A stretch of 64,000 nt of DNA from Pseudomonadota bacterium (lineage in GTDB: Bacteria; Myxococcota_A; UBA796; SXON01). The position numbers and the translations under genes are program-made. The stretch covers positions 206,855 to 270,854 of the forward strand of contig JAUXQH010000095.1 of NCBI GenBank assembly GCA_030685065.1. Direction: 5' to 3'. The notes beneath the pieces are model-generated. The model searched no databases, was not told where the DNA came from, and worked only from the letters and a program-made list of their open reading frames with translations. This document shows, one piece after another, positions 18,485-25,601 of this stretch (the first letter of the stretch is position 1; each line of letters begins with the position of its first letter).

Positions 18485-19045
18485 ATGCACATCCTTCTGC
18501 TCCTCGCCAGCCTCGCGTTCGCCCGGCCGGTGGTCGTGGCCCTGGTCGACCCGCCGCTGGTGCGCGCCCTCCAGCTCCCCATCGCCGCACGGGCGGTTCG
18601 GCACGCGGGGGTCCCGCACGCCGAGGTGCTCGTGACCCTCGACGCGGTACGTCTCCACCGGATCCACGCATGGGATCTCGTCGTCGTGTTCGACGAGTCG
18701 GTCGTCGCGATGCGCAGGTATGGACCGGTGCCCGACTACGGCGTGTTCGTGGTGTCGCGCCTGGACCGTGACCTGCACGGGCGCGCGCTCGCCGACGCGA
18801 TCCACGCGGAGCATCGCTCGCACGGGTACGGCAAGGACAGGATCAAGTACAAGGAGAAGGACGGCGGGTATTCTTACAAGGTCAAGCACGACAACGGCCA
18901 CGGGGGACACGACGACGGCTGGGACAGGGGCAGCTCGGGGAAGGGCAGCTCGGGGAAGGGCAACTCGTCGCGCGGGGGCTCGTCGCAGGGTGGCTCGCAC
19001 CACGGCAATGACGACGATCACGGCAAGGGCAAGGGCAAGAAGTAG
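18485..19045 (+). CDS. Exported protein with Gly/Ser/His/Lys-rich tail
   Basis: A 186-residue protein with signal peptide MHILLLLASLAFA, a small globular part of about 100 residues (VVVALVDPPLVRALQLP...DLVVVFDESVVAMRRYG), and a disordered tail rich in Gly, Ser, His, Asp and Lys ending HGKGKGKK. The tail could bind metal or polyanions. No family is recognised. It lies about 80 bases after the ThiS-like gene and two bases before a small lipoprotein gene. Confidence 0.6.
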   Translation: MHILLLLASLAFARPVVVALVDPPLVRALQLPIAARAVRHAGVPHAEVLVTLDAVRLHRIHAWDLVVVFDESVVAMRRYGPVPDYGVFVVSRLDRDLHGRALADAIHAEHRSHGYGKDRIKYKEKDGGYSYKVKHDNGHGGHDDGWDRGSSGKGSSGKGNSSRGGSSQGGSHHGNDDDHGKGKGKK

Positions 19046-19047
19046 CC

Positions 19048-19320
19048 ATGCGGCTCCCCTCTTCGCTGCTTCTGCCGGTGTTCCTGGCGCTCGGCCTCGC
19101 CTGCGCCGTCGGTCCCGCCACGCCCGAACCGCCGGCCACGCCGACGGAGATGGTCGCCCGTGCGCTCGAGCTCGGAGACATCGTTCGCGCCGACCCGGAC
19201 CGGGCCGAAGCCGCCCTGGCCGAGGCGGGATCGTCCGCTGAGGAGCTCGAGGCGCTGCTGGTCGAGATCGCGGCCGACGCCGACATGAGCGACGCGTACG
19301 CCGAGGCGCTCGGGCACTGA
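19048..19320 (+). CDS. Small predicted lipoprotein
   Basis: A 90-residue protein with signal LLLPVFLALGLAC (lipidation at Cys19) followed by a Pro/Thr linker and a short acidic helical domain (PDRAEAALAEAGSSAEELEALLVEIAADA). No family is recognised. It begins two bases after the upstream exported-protein gene, so the two form an operon. Confidence 0.6.
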   Translation: MRLPSSLLLPVFLALGLACAVGPATPEPPATPTEMVARALELGDIVRADPDRAEAALAEAGSSAEELEALLVEIAADADMSDAYAEALGH

Positions 19321-19330
19321 CCGGAGCCCG

Positions 19331-19936
19331 CTACATCTCCCGGCGCCCCTCCAACGCGCGCGCCAGGGACACGCGGTCGGCAAACTCGATCTCGGTACCG
19401 ACGCTCACGCCGTGCGCGAGGCGCGTCACGCGCACCCCGAGCGGCTTGAGCAGGCGGGCTACGTAGAGCGCCGTCGCGTCCCCCTCGACGTCGGGGTCCG
19501 TCGCGAGGATGACCTCGGCCACGGGAGGCAGGCCGTCCACGCCGCCGATGCGGGCGAGCAGCTCGCGGACGCGCAGCTCCGCCGGGCCCACGCCGTCGAG
19601 CGGGGAGAGCGCCCCGTGCAGCACGTGGAAGGCTCCCTTGTACGTGCCCGCACCGTCCAAGGCGTTGATGTCCTGTGGGCGCTCGACCACGCAGAGGGTC
19701 GCGGCGTCCCGACGGGTATCGGCGCACCGCCGACACAGCGCGTCACTGGAGAGGTCGCGACAGCGAGAGCATTCGTGCACCGAAGCCCGCAACGACAGCA
19801 CGGCTTCGGCGATGCCCGCGGCGACCTCGGGGGGCTGCCGCAGGAGCCAGTAGGCATAGCGGGTGGCGGTCTTCTCGCCGACGCCGGGGAACCGCGCGAG
19901 GTGCGCCACGGCGCGACGGAAGGGATCGACGCTCAT
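19331..19936 (-). CDS. recR: Recombination mediator RecR
   Basis: A 201-residue RecR. It has the helix-hairpin-helix start (RFPGVGEKTATRYAYWLL), a four-cysteine zinc site (CSRCRDLSSDALCRRC) and a Toprim domain (ATDPDVEGDATALYVARLL). With RecF/RecO it loads RecA onto gapped DNA. It is the last gene of the dnaX-tau-like ORF-ybaB-recR series, an arrangement found widely in bacteria. Ends close to, and convergent with, the lipoprotein gene. Confidence 0.95.
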   Translation of the reverse strand: MSVDPFRRAVAHLARFPGVGEKTATRYAYWLLRQPPEVAAGIAEAVLSLRASVHECSRCRDLSSDALCRRCADTRRDAATLCVVERPQDINALDGAGTYKGAFHVLHGALSPLDGVGPAELRVRELLARIGGVDGLPPVAEVILATDPDVEGDATALYVARLLKPLGVRVTRLAHGVSVGTEIEFADRVSLARALEGRREM

Positions 19937-19958
19937 CGGGGCTCCGGGGCGGGCACGG

Positions 19959-20276
19959 TCAGAGCAGCCCGGGCGGGAGCCCCATCGCGGCGGCGAGCTG
20001 ACCGAGCTTCTTGGCGACCACGTCCTTGCTGCGCCGCACCGCGTCGTTCGTGGCGGCGCGGAGCAGGTCTTCGAGGAGCTCGCGATCGTCCATCGCCTTC
20101 GGATCGATCCGGATGGAGAGGACCTCCTGCGCGCCGTTGATGCGCACGGTCACGAGGCCGCCGGCGGTGGCCTCGACCTCCTCGCGCTCGGCCTCGGCCT
20201 GCAAGTCCTGCATCTGCTTCTGGAAGCCGCCGAGGAGGCCCCCCATCCCACCCATGCCGCCAAACGGATCAGTCAT
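19959..20276 (-). CDS. YbaB/EbfC family nucleoid-associated protein
   Basis: A 105-residue protein starting MTDPFGGMGGMGGLLGGFQKQMQ, with the family's Gly/Met-rich N-terminus, a coiled helix and the core GLVTVRINGAQEVLSIRIDP. YbaB/EbfC dimers bind DNA in the nucleoid. Its start overlaps the end of the tau-like ORF by eight bases. Position between dnaX and recR supports the call. Confidence 0.92.
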   Translation of the reverse strand: MTDPFGGMGGMGGLLGGFQKQMQDLQAEAEREEVEATAGGLVTVRINGAQEVLSIRIDPKAMDDRELLEDLLRAATNDAVRRSKDVVAKKLGQLAAAMGLPPGLL

Positions 20277-20808
20277 CGGAACTCTCCTCGCTGTTCGTTG
20301 ATCTATCTCCCTCGTCGAGCTTCGAGGCCTCGGTGTACTCGACGCGACCGTCGAGCATCGCCACGAGCCTTTTCACGACGGCGGAGGCCGCGACCGCCTC
20401 GCGCGCCGCCGCCGCCCGCCGCTCGTCCGCCTCGTTGCGGAACTCCCGGCCGGTCTGGCCCTCGTCCCCACGGCGGATGTCGAAGCGGCGGAACCCGGGC
20501 AGGACGCTGACGAAGTCGACCTCCTGGAGGTGCTCGCGCACCACCGGACGCCACTGCTCGACGCGCACCACGAGCGCGAGCGTGCCCCCCTCGAAGGAGA
20601 CGAAGGCGGCGTTCTCCTCGACCACGACGCGCTGGTGGGGGGAGAGGACGCCGAGCGCGCACTTCCACGCCTCCGCCGGATCGGCGGGGACCACGGGGGG
20701 CGGCGGCTCCACCGGGATTACCGCCACGACTGGAGCGGGCAGGCGCGGGGCGGGCAGGCTCGGAGCGGCGGGCGCCACGGAGGCCGGCGCCACGGGGGCC
20801 GGCGCCAT
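20269..20808 (-). CDS. Separate ORF resembling the DnaX tau C-terminal region
   Basis: A 179-residue ORF in a different frame directly after dnaX. It starts with a Pro/Ala-rich linker (MAPAPVAPASVAPAAP...PPPPVVPADP) and continues with AEAWKCALGVLSPHQ... and an ERRAAAAREAVAASAVVKRLVAML tail, the shape of the linker and tau-specific C-terminal domains of many DnaX proteins. Its frame is closed by a TGA only nine bases upstream of the dnaX TAG. It is therefore either an independent tau-domain gene started at the ATG at 20808, or the 3' part of a dnaX broken by a single-base shift. Domain identity is by pattern only. Confidence 0.6.
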   Translation of the reverse strand: MAPAPVAPASVAPAAPSLPAPRLPAPVVAVIPVEPPPPVVPADPAEAWKCALGVLSPHQRVVVEENAAFVSFEGGTLALVVRVEQWRPVVREHLQEVDFVSVLPGFRRFDIRRGDEGQTGREFRNEADERRAAAAREAVAASAVVKRLVAMLDGRVEYTEASKLDEGDRSTNSEESSDD

Positions 20809-20834
20809 CGCTCGTGCGCTCGTGGAGCGGGAGC

Positions 20835-22091
20835 CTACCTCTCACCCTCCGGGTCGTCGGAGGGCTCACGACCGCGCGCCCCGGTGCTGGAGAGCGGCAC
20901 GGTGCGCGGCGGAGGCACGGTCACACCGCTGCCGCGCAGGCGACGCTCGAGCTCGACGAGGCGCTCGACGAGGGGCCCGAGGTTCTGCGCCGGGCGGATC
21001 GCCACGAGCCGCGCCACGGCCATCTCCAGCACCATCCGCGGCCGGTTGGCGCGCGCGACCTGGTCGTGCACCTCGAGCAGGGTCTGGAACGTGCGCGAGA
21101 GGTGCTCCGCGCTCATGCCCTCGACCAGGCCGGTGAGGCGGTCCTTCTCCTCTTCCGGCACGTCGAGGTGCTTCCGCGCGCCCGGGGAGAGCGCCACGAG
21201 CGCCGCGTTGCGCACCAGCTCGAGCAGCTCGCCGGTGAACTGGGCGATCTCGTACCCGCTCTCGTGCACCGACGCGATCGCGTCGAGGCAGCGGTCGGGC
21301 TCGGACTTCACCAGGCCGGTCAACATCTCGTAGAGCACGCCGCGGTCGACCATGCCGAGGATCTCGGCCACCTGCGCGTCGTTCGCGTCGGTGCCGCCGA
21401 AGCTGATCACCTGGTCGAGCAGGCTCTGCGCGTCGCGCATCGAGCCCTCGCCCGCGCGCGCCACCATGCGGAGCGCCGCGTCGGAGATCGCCATGCCCTC
21501 GGCATCACAGATGGTGCGGAGGCGGTTGACCACCACGCTCGCCGCGATGCGCTTGAAGTCGAAGCGCTGGACGCGGGAGAGGATGGTCTCCGGGATCTTG
21601 TTCACCTCCGTCGTGGCGAAGATGAACTTCACGTGCGGCGGGGGCTCCTCGAGCGTCTTCAGGAGCGCGTTGAACGCGCCCTTGGAGAGCATGTGGACCT
21701 CGTCGATGACGTAGACGCGAAACCGCGCGACCGCGGGGAGGTAGCGGATGCCGTCCCGCAGATCGCGGATGTCGTCGACCGAGTTGTTGCTCGCGCCGTC
21801 GATCTCGACCACGTCGGGGCAGGTGCCGGCGAGGATGTCGACGCAGGGGCCGCACACCCCGCAGGGGCTGGCGGTCGGGCCCTCGAGACACTGCAGGGCG
21901 CGCGCGAGCGCGCGGGCCGCCGTGGTCTTCCCGACGCCTCGGGCACCGGTGAACAAGAAGGCGTGGTGGATACGACCGGACGCGAGCGCATTTTTCAGGG
22001 TGCGCGTGACGTGGGTCTGCCCCGCCATGTCCTCGAGCGTGAGCGGACGCCACTTGCGGGCAATCGCTACGTACGCGGGCTGTTCGGCCAC
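20835..22091 (-). CDS. dnaX: DNA polymerase III clamp-loader subunit (gamma-length DnaX)
   Basis: A 418-residue AAA+ clamp-loader ATPase: Walker A TGARGVGKTT (49-56), zinc module C68...C77GVC80GPC83, Walker B VYVIDEVHML and sensor SRVQRFDFK. The start is the GTG at 22091, preceded by GAGGAGG seven bases away; the ORF-track start at 22214 would add a low-complexity leader. The protein stops after a short Pro/Arg linker (REPSDDPEGER), giving only a gamma-like product. The tau-like part lies in the next ORF in another frame. Flanked by the 4.5S RNA gene upstream and ybaB-recR downstream. Confidence 0.93.
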   Translation of the reverse strand: MAEQPAYVAIARKWRPLTLEDMAGQTHVTRTLKNALASGRIHHAFLFTGARGVGKTTAARALARALQCLEGPTASPCGVCGPCVDILAGTCPDVVEIDGASNNSVDDIRDLRDGIRYLPAVARFRVYVIDEVHMLSKGAFNALLKTLEEPPPHVKFIFATTEVNKIPETILSRVQRFDFKRIAASVVVNRLRTICDAEGMAISDAALRMVARAGEGSMRDAQSLLDQVISFGGTDANDAQVAEILGMVDRGVLYEMLTGLVKSEPDRCLDAIASVHESGYEIAQFTGELLELVRNAALVALSPGARKHLDVPEEEKDRLTGLVEGMSAEHLSRTFQTLLEVHDQVARANRPRMVLEMAVARLVAIRPAQNLGPLVERLVELERRLRGSGVTVPPPRTVPLSSTGARGREPSDDPEGER

Positions 22092-22250
22092 GGGCGATCC
22101 TCCTCGCACGACGGTTCCGGGGGCTGCCGGTCGAGCACCGGGCATCGCCGCCCCCCGAGCGCCGCGGCCCTGGGGGGAGGCTCCGCCACCGGGGCACGCG
22201 TGCGATGCACGCATGACACGCTCGGCGTGAGACTGGCTACTTCAAGCTGG

Positions 22251-22271
22251 GCTTCAAGGCGGCCTTGAAGC
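22251..22271. other. Hairpin in the dnaX leader
   Basis: GCTTCAAGGC-G-GCCTTGAAGC has perfect ten-base arms around one base and lies in the 217-base leader between the 4.5S RNA gene and the dnaX GTG. A second small hairpin (GCGTGC-GAT-GCACGC) is at 22198-22212. Neither is followed by a T-run. They could end or protect the 4.5S RNA or attenuate dnaX; no T-run argues against a standard intrinsic terminator. Confidence 0.5.
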
Positions 22272-22308
22272 TGCACTCGAAGCGGCGCACGTGCGCGGGG
22301 GAGATGGC

Positions 22309-22395
22309 CGGGCACCCCCATGCCTCGGGACGACGACACCGTTGCTACCTTTCGGTCCTGGCGGGGTTCACGGCGCCCAATCATGGGGACCCGAC
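22309..22395 (-). ncRNA. ffs: 4.5S (SRP) RNA
   Basis: Read leftward, the sequence contains the conserved SRP core GTGAACCCCGCCAGGACC, a GAAA tetraloop, then GGTAGCAACGG, closely matching the bacterial SRP helix 8 with its Ffh-binding symmetric and asymmetric loops. The outer stem is closed by GGGTCCCCATG near 22392 and CATGGGGGTGCCC near 22310. The RNA forms the signal recognition particle with Ffh. Ends are approximate by a few bases. Location just upstream of dnaX is the common bacterial arrangement. Confidence 0.92.
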
Positions 22396-22425
22396 CATCA
22401 CCGCCGCGCACGCGCGAACGATAGA

Positions 22426-22513
22426 TGGCGGAGAGGGCGGGGTTCGAACCCGCGGTACCTTTCGATACACACGATTTCCAGTCGTGCACCTTCGACCACT
22501 CGGTCACCTCTCC
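22426..22513 (-). tRNA. tRNA-Ser (anticodon GGA)
   Basis: An 88-base class II tRNA: acceptor stem GGAGAGG/CCTCTCC, anticodon loop CTGGAAA (GGA), long variable arm, T-loop GGTTCGAACC and encoded CCA. Reads UCC and UCU. It lies seven bases after tRNA-Ser(CGA) and about 30 bases before the 4.5S RNA gene. Confidence 0.97.
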
Positions 22514-22520
22514 TAGAAAA

Positions 22521-22608
22521 TGGCGGAGAGGGTGGGATTTGAACCCACGGTAAGTTGCCCTACAATAGATTTCGAGTCTATCGCCTTCGACCACTCGGCC
22601 ACCTCTCC
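22521..22608 (-). tRNA. tRNA-Ser (anticodon CGA)
   Basis: An 88-base class II tRNA with acceptor GGAGAGG/CCTCTCC, anticodon loop CTCGAAA (CGA), long variable arm, T-loop GGTTCAAATCC and encoded CCA. Reads UCG. Its 5' end is four bases after the tadA stop codon, so it is probably cut out of a tadA transcript. Confidence 0.97.
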
Positions 22609-22612
22609 GCAT

Positions 22613-23200
22613 TCAGTTGGAAACCTTCCCCGCCCGAAGGCGCGCTCGAAGCGTAGCGAAGAAGCCGCGGAGCTGAGCCGCTGCTTCATCCCGACAGACG
22701 CCGCCCGTCACCGCGAAGCGGTGATTGAGGCCGGGCCATGCCGAGAGATCTCCGAGTGTGCCGCAGAAGCCGCCCTTCGGGTCGGCCGCCGCGTACACCA
22801 CCCGCTCGATGCGCGCGAGCACGATGGCTCCAGCGCACATCGCGCAGGGTTCGAGGGTGACGTAGAGCGTGCACCCGTCGAGGCGCCAGTGCCCCCGGGC
22901 CTTCGCGGCCGCGCGGAGCGCGTTGACCTCGGCGTGACCACAAGGGTCGGCGTCACGCTCGCGCGTGTTCACCCCGATCGCGAGCTCGGTTTCGAGCTTA
23001 CTTTCGGCTTTGCTTTCGGCCGTGCTTTCGCACGTGCTCTCGGCAGTGCTGCTGACGCTCGCGCGGCAGACAACCACCGCGCCGACCGGCACTTCGCCCG
23101 CCACCGCGGCTTCCGCCGCGAGCGCGAGCGCCCGCCGCATCCAGCGCTCATCGCGCTCGAGCTGCGTCAACTCTGGAGAATCGCTATTGGAAGGATCCAT
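22613..23200 (-). CDS. tadA: tRNA adenosine deaminase TadA with a low-complexity insert
   Basis: A 195-residue zinc deaminase that makes inosine at the wobble position of tRNA-Arg(ACG). Zinc ligands H89 and C119/C122 and catalytic E91 are in GHAEVNAL and LEPCAMCAGA. Between an early beta strand (VPVGAVVVCRAS) and the HAE motif is an insert of about 25 residues (STAESTCESTAESKAESK) that ordinary TadA lacks. It is encoded by 12-base tandem repeats and probably forms a surface loop. It is the first protein gene of a leftward run leading into two tRNA-Ser genes. Confidence 0.92.
   Translation of the reverse strand: MDPSNSDSPELTQLERDERWMRRALALAAEAAVAGEVPVGAVVVCRASVSSTAESTCESTAESKAESKLETELAIGVNTRERDADPCGHAEVNALRAAAKARGHWRLDGCTLYVTLEPCAMCAGAIVLARIERVVYAAADPKGGFCGTLGDLSAWPGLNHRFAVTGGVCRDEAAAQLRGFFATLRARLRAGKVSN
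22990..23049. repeat. Five 12-base tandem units inside tadA
   Basis: On the plus strand: TTTCGAGCTTAC, TTTCGGCTTTGC, TTTCGGCCGTGC, TTTCGCACGTGC, TCTCGGCAGTGC. The unit is a multiple of three, so copy-number change would keep the tadA frame. They encode the Ser/Thr/Glu-rich insert. Confidence 0.85.
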
Positions 23201-23338
23201 ATTCGTACGTCAAAGAGCCCAACGGCGCGAACGGCTTGCGCACTCGAAGTGCAGCAACCCGCCCCCACGCGAAAGTCCCGCGAGTCTAAGGCAGCAGTGC
23301 GATCGCGTCAACGCGACCGGTCGGAGTAAACTTGGACG

Positions 23339-23812
23339 ATGGCAGGATCGACGGAAGGGCAGACAGCCGACACGGGGCCGGGCGAGGGGATGCGGGAGCG
23401 GATCGAGGCCGGCCTTCGCGCCGGGATCTTCCGGATCAGCCCGGAGCTCGCCCCGCGGGTGCGCGCCTTCCTCGCCCTGCGGGCGCGCGCCCTGCTCGCC
23501 CCGCGCGCCGAGGCCCTGGTGGCGGCGCGCGCCGACGCCGACGCGGTTCGCGCCTCCCTGCTCCTCGCCGAGCGCAGCAGCGCGGCCGCCGTCGCCCGGC
23601 TCGACCGCAGCCCGCTCTCCGCGGCCACCACGGTGCACGCGGCTCACGCCCGCCACCCGGGCGTCACGGGCGTGTTCGCACGCCACGGCCTGCCGCGCTG
23701 CCTGGATTGTGCCGTAGGCGTTGATGAAACCCTCGCGGAGGCCGCCTCGGGTGAGGGCTTCCCTCTCGAAATGTTGCTGGGAGAGCTCAATGCGCTCCTG
23801 GCGTGCCGATAG
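23339..23812 (+). CDS. Protein with C-terminal DUF1858 domain
   Basis: A 157-residue protein. The first half is Ala/Arg-rich and helical (RVRAFLALRARALLAPRAEALVAARADADAVRA). The last 60 residues (ARHPGVTGVFARHGLPRCLDCAVGVDETLAEAA...LLGELN) match the DUF1858/hybrid-cluster-associated small domain, with a CxxC pair that may bind metal or serve redox chemistry. No signal peptide. The following gene begins 20 bases downstream, so they may share a transcript. Confidence 0.7.
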   Translation: MAGSTEGQTADTGPGEGMRERIEAGLRAGIFRISPELAPRVRAFLALRARALLAPRAEALVAARADADAVRASLLLAERSSAAAVARLDRSPLSAATTVHAAHARHPGVTGVFARHGLPRCLDCAVGVDETLAEAASGEGFPLEMLLGELNALLACR

Positions 23813-23832
23813 AAGCTGTCCGCGGAGCTGTC

Positions 23833-24636
23833 ATGGCCCTCCTGTTCGCTCTCCTCTCGGCCGTCGCGCTGGCGGCCGGTGTCGCCTTTCCGACCTCCGT
23901 CGTGCTCACCACGGCGGATGGGCAGACCCTCCACGCCAACCTCGGCGTCCCCGCCAAGGGGGTGAACGGCGTCGTGTTCGTGCACATGGCCGGGCGCAAC
24001 AAGGAGGACTGGCACGGCGTCGCCGACAAGCTCTATCGGCAGGGGCTGCTCGTGCTCACGGTCGACCTGCGCGGCCACGGCGCGAACGTCACGGGCACCG
24101 CCCCGACGCTCACGGGCGCCGACTGGAGCGCGATGACCGAGGACGTGGCGACGGCCGTCACCGAGCTCCGCAAGCGCGGCGCGCAGAAGGTGGCGCTGGT
24201 CGGCGCGGAGGTGGGCGCCAACCTCGCCCTGCTCTCGGCCGCGAACGACATCACCATCACCAGCGTGGCCCTCCTCTCCCCGGGCCTCGACTACAAGGGC
24301 CTCGCCACGGGCGAGGCGGCGAAGGCGTACGGCGCGCGCCCGGTGTTCTACGCCGCCAGTCGCGACGACACCTACGGCCTCCGCTCCGCGACCGCGCTCG
24401 AGACCGTCGCGACCGGGCCCCACATGCTCCAGGTGTTCGAAAAGGCCGGCAAGGGCACGACCATGTTCAACCGCGAGCCGACGCTCGAGAGCCTCCTCCT
24501 CGGCTTTCTCAACACGAGCTGGACGGCGGTTGCGGCCCCCATCGCCTCGGCCCCGACCGAGATCAAGGTGAAGGCCGAGGACCTGACGACCACCGGGACG
24601 CGGCTCGGCGAGCGCACGCCGGATGCGCCGAAGTAG
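23833..24636 (+). CDS. Exported alpha/beta-hydrolase-fold protein without nucleophile Ser
   Basis: A 267-residue protein with signal peptide MALLFALLSAVALAAG; this ATG (23833) has GGAG upstream and gives a good signal, unlike the ORF-track start at 23803. The fold is a dienelactone-hydrolase/esterase type (VVFVHMAGRNKEDW, LVLTVDLRGHGAN). The nucleophile elbow, however, reads VGAEVGA, with Glu where Ser (or Cys) is expected. It is therefore probably not a serine hydrolase and may be a binding protein. The C-terminal 40 residues are linker-like. Confidence 0.65.
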   Translation: MALLFALLSAVALAAGVAFPTSVVLTTADGQTLHANLGVPAKGVNGVVFVHMAGRNKEDWHGVADKLYRQGLLVLTVDLRGHGANVTGTAPTLTGADWSAMTEDVATAVTELRKRGAQKVALVGAEVGANLALLSAANDITITSVALLSPGLDYKGLATGEAAKAYGARPVFYAASRDDTYGLRSATALETVATGPHMLQVFEKAGKGTTMFNREPTLESLLLGFLNTSWTAVAAPIASAPTEIKVKAEDLTTTGTRLGERTPDAPK

Positions 24637-24656
24637 CCATCGTCGGCTCCGGGGCC

Positions 24657-25601
24657 CTACGGAGCGGTGACCTCGATCACGACCGGCACCGTCGCGCCGG
24701 TGGCGTAGAGCGCGGTCTCCGGGACGTAGACGATCACGCTCTCGCCGTACTCTCCCAGGCGCGCCGCCACCCCACCCGCGGTGATCGAGGGAAGCAGGAG
24801 CTTGACCTTGCGGGTGTCGCCGCTCTCCATCGGGTAGGCCTTGAACGGGCGCCCCCGTTCATCGACGAGCTGGCCGCCGAGGGAGGCCGCGAGCATCTCG
24901 AGATCGATGAGGCCGCGGTCGCTGTGGGCGTTGAGCCGGAACTTGAACGTCGCCACCGACTGCACCGTGGGTGGCGCCACCGGCACCTCGGCGCCTTGTT
25001 CCCAGGCGGGGACGAAGGGCTCCTTCTCGTACGCCGCCTTCGCGCTCTTGAGCTTGCTCGCCGCCTTCTTGCTGGCGAGCACCTTCTGGGGCGAGGGTTC
25101 GTCGCCGAGAACGCCGTTGGCAGCGGGCGCCGCCTCGAGGGACGGCGGCGCGAGGGACGGCGGGGTGGCAGCGGGCGCGGCGCCGAGGGAGGGCATCTCC
25201 AGCCCGGGCACGCTCGCCACGTCGATCTTGGGCGCGGGCACGGCGGCGCCGTCCGCTCCGTCGTCCGGGGCTTTCTCCGGCTTCTGGGCCGCGAACACCA
25301 GCACGATCGCGGCCGCCGCGGCGAGCATGCCCGCCTCGATCCGGAAGCCGTGGAGGTGCCGCCGCCAGCCCACGCGGAGGGGCTCCTTGGCGATCCGGGC
25401 GTCGAGCTTGCGGGCGAAGTCACGCGGCGCGGGCACGGGCCCGCCGCGGCGGAGGAGCGCGATCGCGGCCCGCAACCCGTCGAGCTCGGCGCGCAGCTCG
25501 GCGCTCTGGGCCAGGGCGTCCTCGACCTCGCGGGCCTCCCCGGTGGGGAGCTCGCCGTCGAGGTAGGCAGAGAGGCGATTTCGGGCGAAGAAGGGGTCCA
25601 T
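24657..25601 (-). CDS. Anti-sigma factor (RseA-like N-terminus)
   Basis: A 314-residue protein. The N-terminus (MDPFFARNRLSAYLDGELPTGEAREVEDALA) is the anti-sigma fold without zinc ligands. A membrane helix (AGMLAAAAAIVLVFAA) follows near residue 95, then a Pro/Ala-rich linker and a periplasmic domain of about 110 residues (VATFKFRLNAHSDRGLIDLEMLA...VPVVIEVTAP). The start at 25601 shares one base with the sigma-gene stop. It should hold the partner ECF sigma at the membrane. Confidence 0.8.
   Translation of the reverse strand: MDPFFARNRLSAYLDGELPTGEAREVEDALAQSAELRAELDGLRAAIALLRRGGPVPAPRDFARKLDARIAKEPLRVGWRRHLHGFRIEAGMLAAAAAIVLVFAAQKPEKAPDDGADGAAVPAPKIDVASVPGLEMPSLGAAPAATPPSLAPPSLEAAPAANGVLGDEPSPQKVLASKKAASKLKSAKAAYEKEPFVPAWEQGAEVPVAPPTVQSVATFKFRLNAHSDRGLIDLEMLAASLGGQLVDERGRPFKAYPMESGDTRKVKLLLPSITAGGVAARLGEYGESVIVYVPETALYATGATVPVVIEVTAP

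Noticed and set aside
18381-19241. Alternative ORFs over the Gly/Ser/His-tail protein
   Set aside because: They are frame shadows of a gene with a good signal peptide and tight spacing to the next gene.
20835-20850. Programmed -1 frameshift in dnaX like that of E. coli
   Set aside because: The window between the two stops is only GAGAGG plus a few bases, with no A6/A7-like slippery heptamer and no clear stimulatory hairpin.
22265-22612. Short ORFs over the ffs and tRNA region
   Set aside because: They overlap confidently read structural RNA genes on the opposite or same strand and have no protein features.
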